64,000 nt of DNA from Thermocrispum municipale DSM 44069 (GTDB lineage Bacteria; Actinomycetota; Actinomycetes; Mycobacteriales; Pseudonocardiaceae), in the NCBI RefSeq assembly GCF_000427825.1, contig NZ_ATYT01000003.1:512157-576156 (forward strand), written 5' to 3'. Position numbers and translations under genes: made by a program. Below, piece after piece: positions 1-8,394 of this stretch. Position 1 is the first letter of the stretch; the number at the start of each line of letters is the position of its first letter. The notes beneath the pieces were generated by a model that had not been told where the DNA came from, ran no database searches, and saw only the letters and a list, made by a program, of their open reading frames with translations.

Positions 1-1229
1 CCAACGTCTTCCTGTCCAACGGTTCACGCCTCTACCTCGACGTGGGTTCGCACCCGGAGTACGCCACCGCCGAGTGCGACGATCTGGTCCAGCTGGTCAC
101 GCACGACAAGGCGGGCGAGCGGATCCTGGAGGATCTGCTGGTCGACGCCGAGCGCAGGCTCGCCGACGAGGGCATCGGCGGCGACATCTACCTGTTCAAG
201 AACAACACCGACTCGGCGGGCAACTCCTACGGGTGCCACGAGAACTACCTGGTCGGCAGGTCGGGCGAGTTCTCCAGGATCGCCGACGTCCTGCTGCCGT
301 TCTTGGTCTCGCGGCAGCTGATCTGCGGTGCAGGCAAGGTGCTGCAAACGCCGCGCGGTGCGGTGTTCTGCCTGTCGCAGCGTGCCGAGCACATCTGGGA
401 GGGCGTGTCGAGCGCGACCACGCGCAGCCGCCCGATCATCAACACCAGGGACGAGCCGCACGCCGATGCCGAGCGGTACCGCAGGCTGCACGTGATCGTG
501 GGCGACTCGAACATGGCGGAACCGACCACGCTGCTGAAGGTCGGCACGGCGAACCTGGTGCTGCGGATGATCGAGGAAGGGGTGCAGTTCCGCGACTTCA
601 CGCTGGACAACCCGATCCGCGCGATCCGCGAGATCAGCCACGACCTGACCGGTCGTCGGCAGGTGCGGCTGGCAGGCGGCCGGGAGGCGTCGGCGTTGGA
701 AATCCAGCGCGAGTACCACGACCGCGCGGTCAAGCACGTCGAGGCCGCGGGCGCCGATCCGACGACTCACCGGGTCGTGGAGTTGTGGGGCCGCACGCTC
801 GACGCGGTGGAGGAGCAGGACTTCAGCAAGATCGACACCGAGATCGACTGGGCGATCAAGCACCGGCTGGTCGAGCGCTACCGGCGCAAGTACGACCTGG
901 ACCTGTCCAGCCCGCGGATCGCGCAGCTGGACCTGGCGTATCACGACATCCGACGCGGTCGCGGCGTGTTCGACGTGCTGCAGCGCAAGGGGCTGGTCAA
1001 GCGGGTCACCGACGACGGCGAGATCGAGCTGGCCAAGGACACCCCGCCGCAGACCACCAGGGCGAAGCTGCGCGGGGACTTCATCGCTGCCGCGCAGGCC
1101 GCTCAGCGTGACTTCACGGTCGACTGGGTGCATCTGAAGCTGAACGACCAGGCGCAGCGCACCGTGCTGTGCAAGGACCCGTTCCGGCACGTCGACGAGC
1201 GGGTCGAGCGGCTGATCGCCAGTCTGTGA
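1..1229 (+). CDS. pafA: Pup--protein ligase PafA, 5' end outside window
   Basis: PafA joins the C-terminal glutamate of the prokaryotic ubiquitin-like protein Pup to substrate lysines, marking them for the mycobacterial-type proteasome. The reading frame is already open at base 3 and gives 408 residues; about 45 N-terminal residues lie outside the window. The segment matches the family closely: [20 protein letters not shown] near the start holds the Asp (codon 39-41) equivalent to catalytic Asp64 of Corynebacterium PafA, followed by [37 protein letters not shown] and [14 protein letters not shown] near the C-terminus. pafA is normally close to pafB and pafC. Here those genes lie 24.8 kb downstream, beyond a polysaccharide island. 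Identity is certain from sequence recall; the start cannot be seen. Confidence 0.97.
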   Translation, partial: NVFLSNGSRLYLDVGSHPEYATAECDDLVQLVTHDKAGERILEDLLVDAERRLADEGIGGDIYLFKNNTDSAGNSYGCHENYLVGRSGEFSRIADVLLPFLVSRQLICGAGKVLQTPRGAVFCLSQRAEHIWEGVSSATTRSRPIINTRDEPHADAERYRRLHVIVGDSNMAEPTTLLKVGTANLVLRMIEEGVQFRDFTLDNPIRAIREISHDLTGRRQVRLAGGREASALEIQREYHDRAVKHVEAAGADPTTHRVVELWGRTLDAVEEQDFSKIDTEIDWAIKHRLVERYRRKYDLDLSSPRIAQLDLAYHDIRRGRGVFDVLQRKGLVKRVTDDGEIELAKDTPPQTTRAKLRGDFIAAAQAAQRDFTVDWVHLKLNDQAQRTVLCKDPFRHVDERVERLIASL

Positions 1230-1250
1230 GGACAGCCGCCCGCAATCGGC

Positions 1251-1373
1251 CGGCGGAGGGCCGGCGCACCCACCGGCTGCGCCGCGCCCGGGGAGTGCCC
1301 GCGATCGGCGGAACGCCGGCGGAGGGCCGGCGCACCCACCGACTGCGCCGTGCAAGGGGAGTGCCCGCGATCG
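1251..1373. repeat. 66-bp-period direct repeat downstream of pafA
   Basis: Two copies of a 57-base unit (1251-1307 and 1317-1373) differ at only a few positions and are separated by 9 bases, giving a 66-base period. A shorter match to the unit's end (CCCGCAATCGGC) precedes the first copy near 1240. The repeat fills most of the 279-base gap between the convergent ends of pafA and the LCP gene. It contains GGCCGGC-type self-complementary runs that could form hairpins. I see no gene in the gap. Confidence 0.8.
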
Positions 1374-1508
1374 ACCGAACCCCGTCCGGGGGCTGAGCGC
1401 GCCTGATCGGTTCTGCGAGGGGAGGGCCCGCGCTGACCGACGTCGTCGGCGGACCGGGATCGTGTCGCGCCTTCGCCGTTGTAAGACCGCAGCTGCTCGG
1501 CTGAGCGG

Positions 1509-2753
1509 TCAGTTCACGCAGGGAACCTCGTCGGCCGTGATCGGCTCGCTGCCACCGACTGGCGGCTGCTGTTCCTGCTCGGGCGGCGCGGAGCTCGGCG
1601 GAGCGTCGCCGGGCGGAGCGGATGACGGCGGAGCGGACGGGCTGGACGGCTGAGGGGGCCGCGAGGACGCATCCACCTGCGGGATTACCTCGCCGTCCTC
1701 GTCCTCGGACAGCGACGCGATGAACTGCCGAACCTGCTGCGGATCGACCTCGACGGCGGCCCCGTCCATCGGTGTCGGCAGCGCAAGGCTGCCGACCGGG
1801 ATGGTGCGGAACTCCACCTGACCGCCCGAGAGCGTGCTCATCCGCTGCGCGAACGCCATGATGTCCCAGCCCCGGCTCAGCACGACCGAGCGGGTGATCG
1901 CCTCGATGAGGTTGTTCAGCTTGGCCGGATCGGTCAGCGTGCCGGTGGACAGCGTCTTCCGGACCAGTCCGGTCATGAACACCTGCTGACGGACGACCCG
2001 GTCGAGGTCGCCGCGCGGCAGGCCGTGCCGCTGGCGGACGAATGCCAGCGCGTCGCGCCCGGAGATGACCTGGCGACCCGCTGGGAAGTCCGCGTGCGAC
2101 TTGACGTCCTGCACCGGCTTCTTCAAGCAGACCTCGACGCCCCCGATCGCTTGGGTGATGTCGTAGAAGCCCAGCAGATTCAGCGACGCGTAGTGGTCGA
2201 TGGTGCGCCCGGTGAGCTTCTCCACCGTCTTCAGCAGTACCCGGGCGCCTGCCTGGTGGGCACGACGTTCCAACTCCTGGCCCGGCTTCATCCCGGCGGC
2301 CAGCAACCGCTCCCGCTCGACGTTCCGGCCGCGCGGGTACGCCGAGTTGATCTTGTGCTTGCCGTATCCGGGAATGTCGACGTAGGAATCCCGCGGGATC
2401 GACACGGCTACCGCGCGGCTGGTGTCGCTGGGCACGTGCAGCAGGATGATCGTGTCGGTGTTGACCTCACCCTCGTCGGCGTTCACCCGCAGCATCTTGC
2501 GCTGCTCGGCCGACAACGGCCTGCCGCGCGCGTCCGTCCTGCTGTCCATGCCGACCAGCAGGATGTCCACCGTGCCGTCCAGTGGACGCTCCCCGCCGGC
2601 CTCCGGGCCCAGGACGTCCGTGACGACCAGACGGTCGTTGAAATGGCGCACGACATACCAGGCGTAGCCCGTGACGCCGAGGACAGCCACGGCTACCAGG
2701 GCGACGATCACCCTGCCCGCCACACCCGCGAAGACTCCAGCGCCCCGACGCAC
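1509..2753 (-). CDS. LytR-CpsA-Psr (LCP) family glycopolymer ligase
   Basis: LCP proteins are membrane-anchored phosphotransferases that move lipid-linked glycopolymers (teichoic acids, capsule, arabinogalactan) onto peptidoglycan outside the cell. This 414-residue protein has a short cytoplasmic N-terminus, one membrane segment at about residues 12-36, then an LCP domain at about 60-330 with DILLVGMDSR, NTDTIILLHV, SIPRDSYVDIPGYGKHKIN and FVRQRHGLPRGDLDRVVRQQ, which carry the family's conserved Asp and Arg residues. A Pro/Ser-rich tail of about 40 residues ends in a lone Cys. The GTG start has GGAGGG upstream. No LytR_C domain is present. It sits at the edge of the island and next to UDP-glucose dehydrogenase, so it probably attaches the island's polymer to the wall; that is inference from position. 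Confidence 0.9.
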   Translation of the reverse strand: MRRGAGVFAGVAGRVIVALVAVAVLGVTGYAWYVVRHFNDRLVVTDVLGPEAGGERPLDGTVDILLVGMDSRTDARGRPLSAEQRKMLRVNADEGEVNTDTIILLHVPSDTSRAVAVSIPRDSYVDIPGYGKHKINSAYPRGRNVERERLLAAGMKPGQELERRAHQAGARVLLKTVEKLTGRTIDHYASLNLLGFYDITQAIGGVEVCLKKPVQDVKSHADFPAGRQVISGRDALAFVRQRHGLPRGDLDRVVRQQVFMTGLVRKTLSTGTLTDPAKLNNLIEAITRSVVLSRGWDIMAFAQRMSTLSGGQVEFRTIPVGSLALPTPMDGAAVEVDPQQVRQFIASLSEDEDGEVIPQVDASSRPPQPSSPSAPPSSAPPGDAPPSSAPPEQEQQPPVGGSEPITADEVPCVN

Positions 2754-2821
2754 CGGTGCTCCCTCCGCCTGCTTCGGTCCGGATACGCGTCAGCGTCACC
2801 GCCGGCGCAGGACCGGACGGA

Positions 2822-4147
2822 TCACCTGCCGAGACCGTGATAAGTCCATCCTGCCGCGCGCCACCGCTCCGCGTCGAGCACGTTCCGTCCGTCGAGGATG
2901 ACGCGGTTGGCCACCACGTCGTTGAGGATCTCCGGATCCATCTCCCGGAACTCGGCCCACTCGGTCAGGTGCAGCACGATGTCGGCGTCGCGGCAGGTCT
3001 CGATGGCGGAGGCGCCGTAGCCGAGCGTGGGGAACGCCTTACGGGCGTTGTCCATCGCCTTCGGGTCGTACACGGTGACGTGGCCGCCCTGCAGCTGGAT
3101 CTGCCCGGCGATGTTCAGCGCGGGCGAGTCCCGGATGTCGTCGGAGTTCGGCTTGAACGCCGCACCGAGCACCGCGACGCGCTTGCCGATGAATGTGCCG
3201 CCGACCGACTCACGTGCCAGATCCACCGCACGCACCCGGCGGCGCATGTTGATGGCGTCCACCTCACGCAGGAACATCAGCGCGTGGTCGGCGCCGAGCT
3301 CACCGGCCCGGGCCATGAACGCCCTGATGTCCTTGGGCAGGCAGCCGCCGCCGAAGCCGACACCGGCGTTGAGGAACTTGCGACCGATGCGGTCGTCGTG
3401 GCCGAGCGCGTCGGCCAGGATCGTCACGTCGGCACCGGCGAGCTCGCAGACCTCGGCCATGGCGTTGATGAACGAGATCTTGGTGGCCAGGAAGGCGTTC
3501 GCGGCGACCTTGACCAGCTCCGAGGTGGCGAAGTCGGCCACGATGAACGGCGTGCCGTTGCCGATGGCCTCCGCGTACACCGCGCGCAGCGTCTGCTCGG
3601 CCTCGGCGGACCGGACCCCGACGACCAGCCGGTCCGGGCGCAGCGTGTCGTTGACCGCGTAACCCTCCCGGAGGAACTCCGGGTTCCAGGCCAGCTCGGC
3701 CTTGACGTTCTTCGGCGCCAGCTCGGCCAGCTTGCGGGCCAGCCGGTCCGCGGTGCCCACCGGGACGGTGGACTTGCCGACCACCAGGCTGTCCTTGCTC
3801 AGGTGCGGAGCAAGCGCCTCCAAGGCGGAGTCGATGTAGCTGAGGTCCGCCGCCAGTTCGCCGTGCCGCTGCGGCGTGCCGACACACAGGAAGTGCACGT
3901 CACCGAACTTGCCCGCCTCCTCGTAGGAGGTGGTGAACCGCAGCGTCTGCGACTCCAGGTGCTTGCGCAGCAGCGGCTCGAGGTCGGGCTCGTAGAACGG
4001 CACCCGGCCCTCCTGCAGCGCAGCGACCTTGGCCTCGTCGACGTCCACGCCGAGCACTTCGAATCCGAGTTCGGCCATACACGCCGCATGTGTCGCGCCG
4101 AGGTAGCCGGTCCCGATTACCGTGATCTTGAGCTTTCGCGGTGCCAA
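2822..4147 (-). CDS. UDP-glucose 6-dehydrogenase
   Basis: This enzyme oxidises UDP-glucose to UDP-glucuronate with two NAD+. The 441-residue protein has an N-terminal Rossmann motif ITVIGTGYLGATHAA (residues 8-22), the central WNPEFLREG segment (154-162), a Lys-rich catalytic helix around 213-223, and the catalytic Cys269 in GFGGGCLPKD. The C-terminal UDP-binding domain includes GAAFKPNSDDIRDSP. Those motifs fit the UDP-glucose dehydrogenase branch (Ugd/UdgA) better than the HexNAc branch encoded at 9855-11132. The start is a TTG five bases after AGGGAG; the nearby ATG is out of frame. It would supply glucuronate for the polymer made by this island. Substrate choice is inferred from motif type only. 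Confidence 0.9.
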   Translation of the reverse strand: MAPRKLKITVIGTGYLGATHAACMAELGFEVLGVDVDEAKVAALQEGRVPFYEPDLEPLLRKHLESQTLRFTTSYEEAGKFGDVHFLCVGTPQRHGELAADLSYIDSALEALAPHLSKDSLVVGKSTVPVGTADRLARKLAELAPKNVKAELAWNPEFLREGYAVNDTLRPDRLVVGVRSAEAEQTLRAVYAEAIGNGTPFIVADFATSELVKVAANAFLATKISFINAMAEVCELAGADVTILADALGHDDRIGRKFLNAGVGFGGGCLPKDIRAFMARAGELGADHALMFLREVDAINMRRRVRAVDLARESVGGTFIGKRVAVLGAAFKPNSDDIRDSPALNIAGQIQLQGGHVTVYDPKAMDNARKAFPTLGYGASAIETCRDADIVLHLTEWAEFREMDPEILNDVVANRVILDGRNVLDAERWRAAGWTYHGLGR

Positions 4148-4247
4148 TACATCTCCCTAGGTCTGCTCGCGCGCGATAGTATCTCCGCCACCCTTGGTCA
4201 CCATGCGCCCGGGGTGGGTCGTGCCGCGAAACTCGGCTACGGGCAGG

Positions 4248-4253
4248 TATGGT
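4248..4253 (+). promoter_or_regulatory. Candidate -10 element for the GT2 gene
   Basis: TATGGT lies 10 bases before the ATG at 4264 and leaves room for only a very short 5' untranslated region. No good ribosome-binding site precedes that ATG. Confidence 0.4.
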
Positions 4254-4263
4254 TCGTGACACC

Positions 4264-5274
4264 ATGAGCAACCAACCCGAGCAGCGCGGCGCCGCCGGCA
4301 AGGACGCGGTGGAGTATCCCGGTGTTTCGGTCATCATGACCGTGCTGAACGAGGAACGTCACCTCGCCTCTGCGGTGCAAGCGGTGCTGCAGCAGGACTA
4401 CCCCGGTGAGCTGGAGCTGGTCGTGGCGCTGGGTCCGTCGACCGACGCCACCGACGCCATCGCCGCCGAACTGGCCGCCGCGGACGGCCGCATGCGCACG
4501 GTGCCGAATCCCGCGGGCGCTACTCCGGTTGGGCTCAATCGCGCGATCAAGGACGCCAAGTACGACATCATCGTCCGTGTCGACGGGCACGCCGTGCTCC
4601 CGCCGGACTACGTGCGGACGGCCGTCGAGGTGCTGCAGGAGACCGGCGCCGACAACGTGGGCGGCATCATGTTCGCCGAAGGCACCACACCGTTCGAGAA
4701 GGCCGTCGCGTGCGCCACGAACAGCTGGTTGGGCGTCGGCGGTGCTCGCTTCCACGTCGGTGGCGAGGCGGGCCCCGCGGAGACGGTGTACCTGGGTTCG
4801 TTCCGCCGTTCGGCGCTGGAGCGCGTCGGCGGCTTCGACGAGGGTATGCGGCGTGCCCAGGACTGGGAGTTGAACTACCGGCTGCGGCGCTCAGGCGGGA
4901 CGGTGTGGTTCACGCCCAGGATGAAGGTGTCGTACCGGCCACGGCCGAACGTGAAGGCGTTGGCGAAGCAGTACTTCCGCACCGGGCAGTGGCGCCGTGA
5001 AGTCGTGCGGCGGCACAGCGACACGGTGAACCTGCGCTACCTCGCGCCACCGCTGGCGCTGCTGGGCATCGTCGGCGGCACGATCGCCGGTGCGGCCGGG
5101 TTCTGGCCGGGCTTTCTGATCCCGGGCGGCTACGTGGCGGCCGTCGTCGCGGGTTCGCTGATCGTCGGTCGGAAGCTGCCGCTGAAGTCCAAGGTGATGC
5201 TGCCGGTCGTGTGCGCGACCATGCACACGTCCTGGGGTGCAGGGTTCATCTTCAGCCCCCGCGATCTCAAGTAG
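4264..5274 (+). CDS. Family 2 glycosyltransferase (ExoA-like)
   Basis: A predicted inverting family GT2 transferase that adds a sugar from a nucleotide donor to a lipid-linked acceptor at the inner membrane face. The 336-residue protein opens with VSVIMTVLNEERHL, has the metal-binding DVD-type motif in IIVRVDGHAVLP, and the base motif region RRAQDWELNYRLRR. Two or three hydrophobic segments at about 255-320 anchor it in the membrane, as in ExoA of succinoglycan synthesis. I chose the second in-frame ATG (4264) over the one at 4249 because it fits a leaderless start after TATGGT. It is divergent from the UDP-glucose dehydrogenase gene. The sugar transferred is unknown. Confidence 0.85.
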   Translation: MSNQPEQRGAAGKDAVEYPGVSVIMTVLNEERHLASAVQAVLQQDYPGELELVVALGPSTDATDAIAAELAAADGRMRTVPNPAGATPVGLNRAIKDAKYDIIVRVDGHAVLPPDYVRTAVEVLQETGADNVGGIMFAEGTTPFEKAVACATNSWLGVGGARFHVGGEAGPAETVYLGSFRRSALERVGGFDEGMRRAQDWELNYRLRRSGGTVWFTPRMKVSYRPRPNVKALAKQYFRTGQWRREVVRRHSDTVNLRYLAPPLALLGIVGGTIAGAAGFWPGFLIPGGYVAAVVAGSLIVGRKLPLKSKVMLPVVCATMHTSWGAGFIFSPRDLK

Positions 5275-5415
5275 GGCAGTACGGGCAGTCGGCCGACGTC
5301 GCAGGCGCGATGGACCGGACTGTCGGTCGGCCGGCTTGACCTCGCAGGCCGGGCAGCTGCGAAGGGTGGTCGGGATCCTGGCCTCAGTCACGGCAGTCGC
5401 AGTGAGCGAGACCAC

Positions 5416-5481
5416 CCGCCTCACCGGGCCCAGATCTCCGAGCTGAAGTCGGCCGCCTCAGCGGGCCCAGGTCTCCAGCTG
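5416..5481. repeat. Tandem duplication of a gene 3' end, 37-bp period
   Basis: Bases 5453-5481 hold the last codons and stop of the minus-strand glycosyltransferase plus a few flanking bases. A second copy at 5416-5445 matches at about 27 of 30 positions, with one inserted base, just downstream of the stop. It does not change the protein. Similar gene-end copies are seen at 43256-43318 and 60067-60200. Confidence 0.7.
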
Positions 5482-6549
5482 GGCGACGAACGCCTTCTCG
5501 TCGACACGCCAGTTGTACTCCGCCAATGCGGCGTCGTGGCCCCGCTTGGCCATCCCCACCCGCAGCTCGGCGTCGTCGCGCAGCCGCAGGACCGCCTCGG
5601 CGGCCGCCTTCGGGTCGTCGAACGGCGTGACGATGCCTGCCTCGAACTTCTCCGCGAGTTCCGGGGCCGGAGGAGTGGGCGTGGAGACCCACGGCACCCC
5701 GTGCGCCATGTATTCGATCACCTTCGTCGCCCACGAGTTGCGGTAGTTCGCCTCGTCGTGGCGCAACGACAGGCCGGCCAGGGAACCCTGGACCAGCTCG
5801 AGCGCCTGCTTGTTCGGCAGGAAGCCGTGCCAGACGACCGCACCCTCGTCGTGCGCCCGCTGCACCAGCGGCTTCATCTCGCCGTCGGCGTCACCGACCA
5901 GCTCGACCCGCACCTTGCCGCGCAGCAGCCTGCCGACCTCGATCATCTCCTCGGTGCCGCGTGCCCTGGTCAGGTGCCCCACGTAGATCACGCGCTCGTC
6001 GCCGGGCTCCGGCACGTCCTCGGGCACGTAGGTGGTGTTGGGCACGACCGGGTGCTCGCCACGGAACAGCTCCCGGTACCCGTCGTCGGCCAGGATCAGG
6101 TGGTAGTGCTGCTCGGCGTATCGCTCGATGTACTTGGCCAAGCGCACGCCGAGCGGCCGCAGCGGCTTGGGCAGCCACGGCTTGAGCGTCATGGTCGCCG
6201 CGGTGTCCTCGTGCACGTCCCACACGACCGGCGGCAGGTTCTTCAGCCGCGCCACCGCCAGCACCAGTTCCGGGTCGTGCATCAACACGATGTCCTTGCC
6301 CGGCGCGTGCTCGGCCACCGCAGCCCGCGCCGCCTGCAGCGCGCCGACCCGCTTGCGCCCCTCGGCGCGAGGGATCGAGACGCCCGTCAGGTTCTCGACG
6401 CCCTCGTCCTGCGGCAGCGGGGTGCCGAAGCGCTCGAACGGTGCCAGGTACGTGACCTGGTGGCCTGCCTCCAACAGCGCGCGGATCTGGCGGAAGCGGA
6501 TGCGTGCGTCCGACGGGTTGTGGACCACCGTCACGACCAGAACGTGCAC
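5458..6549 (-). CDS. Family 4 glycosyltransferase
   Basis: A 363-residue GT-B fold transferase of family GT4. The N-terminal domain starts HVLVVTVVHNPSDARI and includes PPVVWDVHEDTA; the C-terminal donor domain has VIYVGHLTRARGTEEMIEV and the segment ATKVIEYMAHGVPWVSTPTP, where family 4 enzymes bind the nucleotide-sugar phosphates. No membrane segment is evident. The GTG start follows AGGAG by five bases. It is the last gene of a probable minus-strand operon with the ABC exporter genes (gap to the ATPase gene 39 bases), which suggests it builds or caps the exported polymer. Donor and acceptor are unknown. Confidence 0.85.
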   Translation of the reverse strand: MHVLVVTVVHNPSDARIRFRQIRALLEAGHQVTYLAPFERFGTPLPQDEGVENLTGVSIPRAEGRKRVGALQAARAAVAEHAPGKDIVLMHDPELVLAVARLKNLPPVVWDVHEDTAATMTLKPWLPKPLRPLGVRLAKYIERYAEQHYHLILADDGYRELFRGEHPVVPNTTYVPEDVPEPGDERVIYVGHLTRARGTEEMIEVGRLLRGKVRVELVGDADGEMKPLVQRAHDEGAVVWHGFLPNKQALELVQGSLAGLSLRHDEANYRNSWATKVIEYMAHGVPWVSTPTPPAPELAEKFEAGIVTPFDDPKAAAEAVLRLRDDAELRVGMAKRGHDAALAEYNWRVDEKAFVAQLETWAR

Positions 6550-6588
6550 GAACTCTCCTGAAAACGTCTGCGGAAACTTGTCGCTCGA

Positions 6589-7392
6589 TCAGGCGTCGGC
6601 GAGATAGGCCTTGACGACTTCCTTGGTCGGGCCGTCCATGCGCAGCTTGCCGTTGTCCACCCAGATCGTGCGATCACACGTATCGGTGATGCTCTTCATG
6701 CTGTGGCTGACCAGGAACACCGTGCCCGCCGCGTCCCGCAGCTCGCGGATGCGCTGCTCGGACTTCTTGCGGAACTCCTTGTCGCCGGTCGCCAGCGCCT
6801 CGTCGACCAGCAGCACGTCGTGCGTCTTGGCGGCCGCGATGGCGAACCGCAGGCGCGCACCCATCCCGGAGGAGTAGGTCCGCATCGGCATGTCGATGAA
6901 CTCGCCGAGCCCGGAGAACTCCACGATCTCGTCCCGCTTGGCCTTCATCTCCTCGCGAGTCATGCCCATGGCCAGGCAGCCCAGTTCGATGTTCCGGCTG
7001 CCGCTCAACCCGCTGATCAGCGCCGCGTTGACGCCGAGGAAGGAGGGCTGCCCCTGCGCGTAGACCGCGCCCTTGTGCGCGGGCAGCAGGCCGGCGATGG
7101 CGCGCATCAGCGTGGACTTGCCGGAGCCGTTGCGACCGATGACGCCGATGGCTTCGCCCTCGTAGGCGACGAACGAGATGCCCTTGAGTGCATGCACCTC
7201 GCGGACACCAGCAGGCTTCGCGCCCCGCAACAGACGGCCGAGCGCGCTCGCGGCGTTGCCGTTGTTCTGCTTGCCCGCACCATAGACCCGGTAGACGACG
7301 TGCAGGTTGTCCACCACGACGGTCGGGCGCCGCTCGCCGGCGGGGGCCGACTGCTTGCCCGCCCGCTGCTTCTCCCGCTCAGCCACGACCAT
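6589..7392 (-). CDS. ABC exporter ATP-binding protein for surface polysaccharide (Wzt/TagH/RfbE type)
   Basis: This is the ATPase of a polysaccharide or teichoic-acid ABC exporter. It shows Walker A GRNGSGKST, the signature YSSGMGARLRFAI, Walker B DVLLVDEALATGD and the switch His in FLVSHSMKS. The about 35-residue stretch before the core (VVVDNLHVVYRVYG) is typical of the Wzt/TagH/RfbE branch, including mycobacterial Rv3781. There is no long C-terminal carbohydrate-binding domain, so export is probably not tied to a terminal cap. The start overlaps the permease stop. ATG at 7392 is my choice; GTG at 7386, with better spacing to GAGGAG, and GTG at 7404 are alternatives. Confidence 0.92.
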   Translation of the reverse strand: MVVAEREKQRAGKQSAPAGERRPTVVVDNLHVVYRVYGAGKQNNGNAASALGRLLRGAKPAGVREVHALKGISFVAYEGEAIGVIGRNGSGKSTLMRAIAGLLPAHKGAVYAQGQPSFLGVNAALISGLSGSRNIELGCLAMGMTREEMKAKRDEIVEFSGLGEFIDMPMRTYSSGMGARLRFAIAAAKTHDVLLVDEALATGDKEFRKKSEQRIRELRDAAGTVFLVSHSMKSITDTCDRTIWVDNGKLRMDGPTKEVVKAYLADA

Positions 7393-8311
7393 AACGCTCC
7401 TCACGCCGCCAGAAGAAGATGAAGCCGCCGACGAAGAACAACACGGCCCATGCGGTCGACACTTGCCACACGTTCAAACCCCACGGTAGCTCCAACGGGC
7501 GGTGACTATCGATCAGCACGCCGCGGTAGAGGTCGAGGAAGACCGCGCCGGGGTTGAGCACCAGGATGTGCTGCACGGCTTCCGGCGCGCTCTTGATGTA
7601 GCGGGTCATCTCGAAGAACACGCCGGACAGGTAGAACCACACGCGGGTGATGAACGGCAGCAGCTGGTTGATGTCCGACGCGCCCGCGCCGATGCGGGCC
7701 ATCAGCAGGCTCAGGCCCATGTTGAACAGCATCTGCAGCAGCATCGCGGGCACCACGAGCAGCCACGTCACGCTGATCGGCACCCCGACCGCGAGGATGA
7801 ACGCGAACAGCACGAACATCGACACGATCAGCTGCTGGAACTCGACCAGCACGAACGACAACGGCAGCACCGCGCGCGGGAAATGCAGCGCGCGGATCAT
7901 CTGCAGGTTGCCGCTGATCGATTTGGCCCCGTTGTTCATCGACCGCTGCATGAACGTGAACACGAACACGCCGGTGACCAGGAACGCGGGGTAGTCCTCG
8001 ATGCCGCGGCTCAACCGCAGCAGCAGACCGAACACCAGGTAGTACACCGCCGCCTGCATCAGCGGGGTGAGCACCTGCCAGAGCTGGCCGAGCCGGGAGG
8101 AGGAGTACGTCTGGGCCTTGCGCGCCGCGGAGTAGGCCAGGATGAACTGGCGCCGCTGCCACAGTTGCTTGATGTAGGCCGTCAGGCTGGGGCGAGCGGT
8201 GCTCTGCACCAGGCCGTAGCGCGCGGCAAGCGCGGCGCCGTCGACCGGGTCGGTATCGGCCTCACTCGCCGCGTCCGCCGACTTGGGCGCGCTCTGCTCC
8301 GTGTCGGGCAT
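7379..8311 (-). CDS. ABC-2 type polysaccharide export permease (Wzm/TagG type)
   Basis: The membrane partner of the ATPase that follows it. The 310-residue protein has a polar N-terminus of about 60 residues, the family's amphipathic segment with KAQTYSSSRLGQLWQVLTP before the first membrane span, and about six predicted membrane segments. It ends with the usual hydrophobic hairpin and a basic tail WRREERYGRG. This architecture is that of Wzm/TagG/RfbD exporters of O-antigen, galactan and teichoic acids. The ATG start lies right after GAGAGGGAG. The 3' end overlaps the ATPase gene by 14 bases, implying translational coupling. Confidence 0.92.
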   Translation of the reverse strand: MPDTEQSAPKSADAASEADTDPVDGAALAARYGLVQSTARPSLTAYIKQLWQRRQFILAYSAARKAQTYSSSRLGQLWQVLTPLMQAAVYYLVFGLLLRLSRGIEDYPAFLVTGVFVFTFMQRSMNNGAKSISGNLQMIRALHFPRAVLPLSFVLVEFQQLIVSMFVLFAFILAVGVPISVTWLLVVPAMLLQMLFNMGLSLLMARIGAGASDINQLLPFITRVWFYLSGVFFEMTRYIKSAPEAVQHILVLNPGAVFLDLYRGVLIDSHRPLELPWGLNVWQVSTAWAVLFFVGGFIFFWRREERYGRG

Positions 8312-8394
8312 CTCCCTCTCCTCGATACTGCAAGCACTTTACGGGGCTGGGTGGGCGCGGCCGCGGTGGACCCGCGGGCGTGCCGCGTGGGTCA

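Noticed and set aside
2025-2840. A 271-codon plus-strand frame opposite the LCP gene.
   Set aside because: It mirrors the LCP gene's codon pattern and has no recognisable motif or ribosome-binding site.
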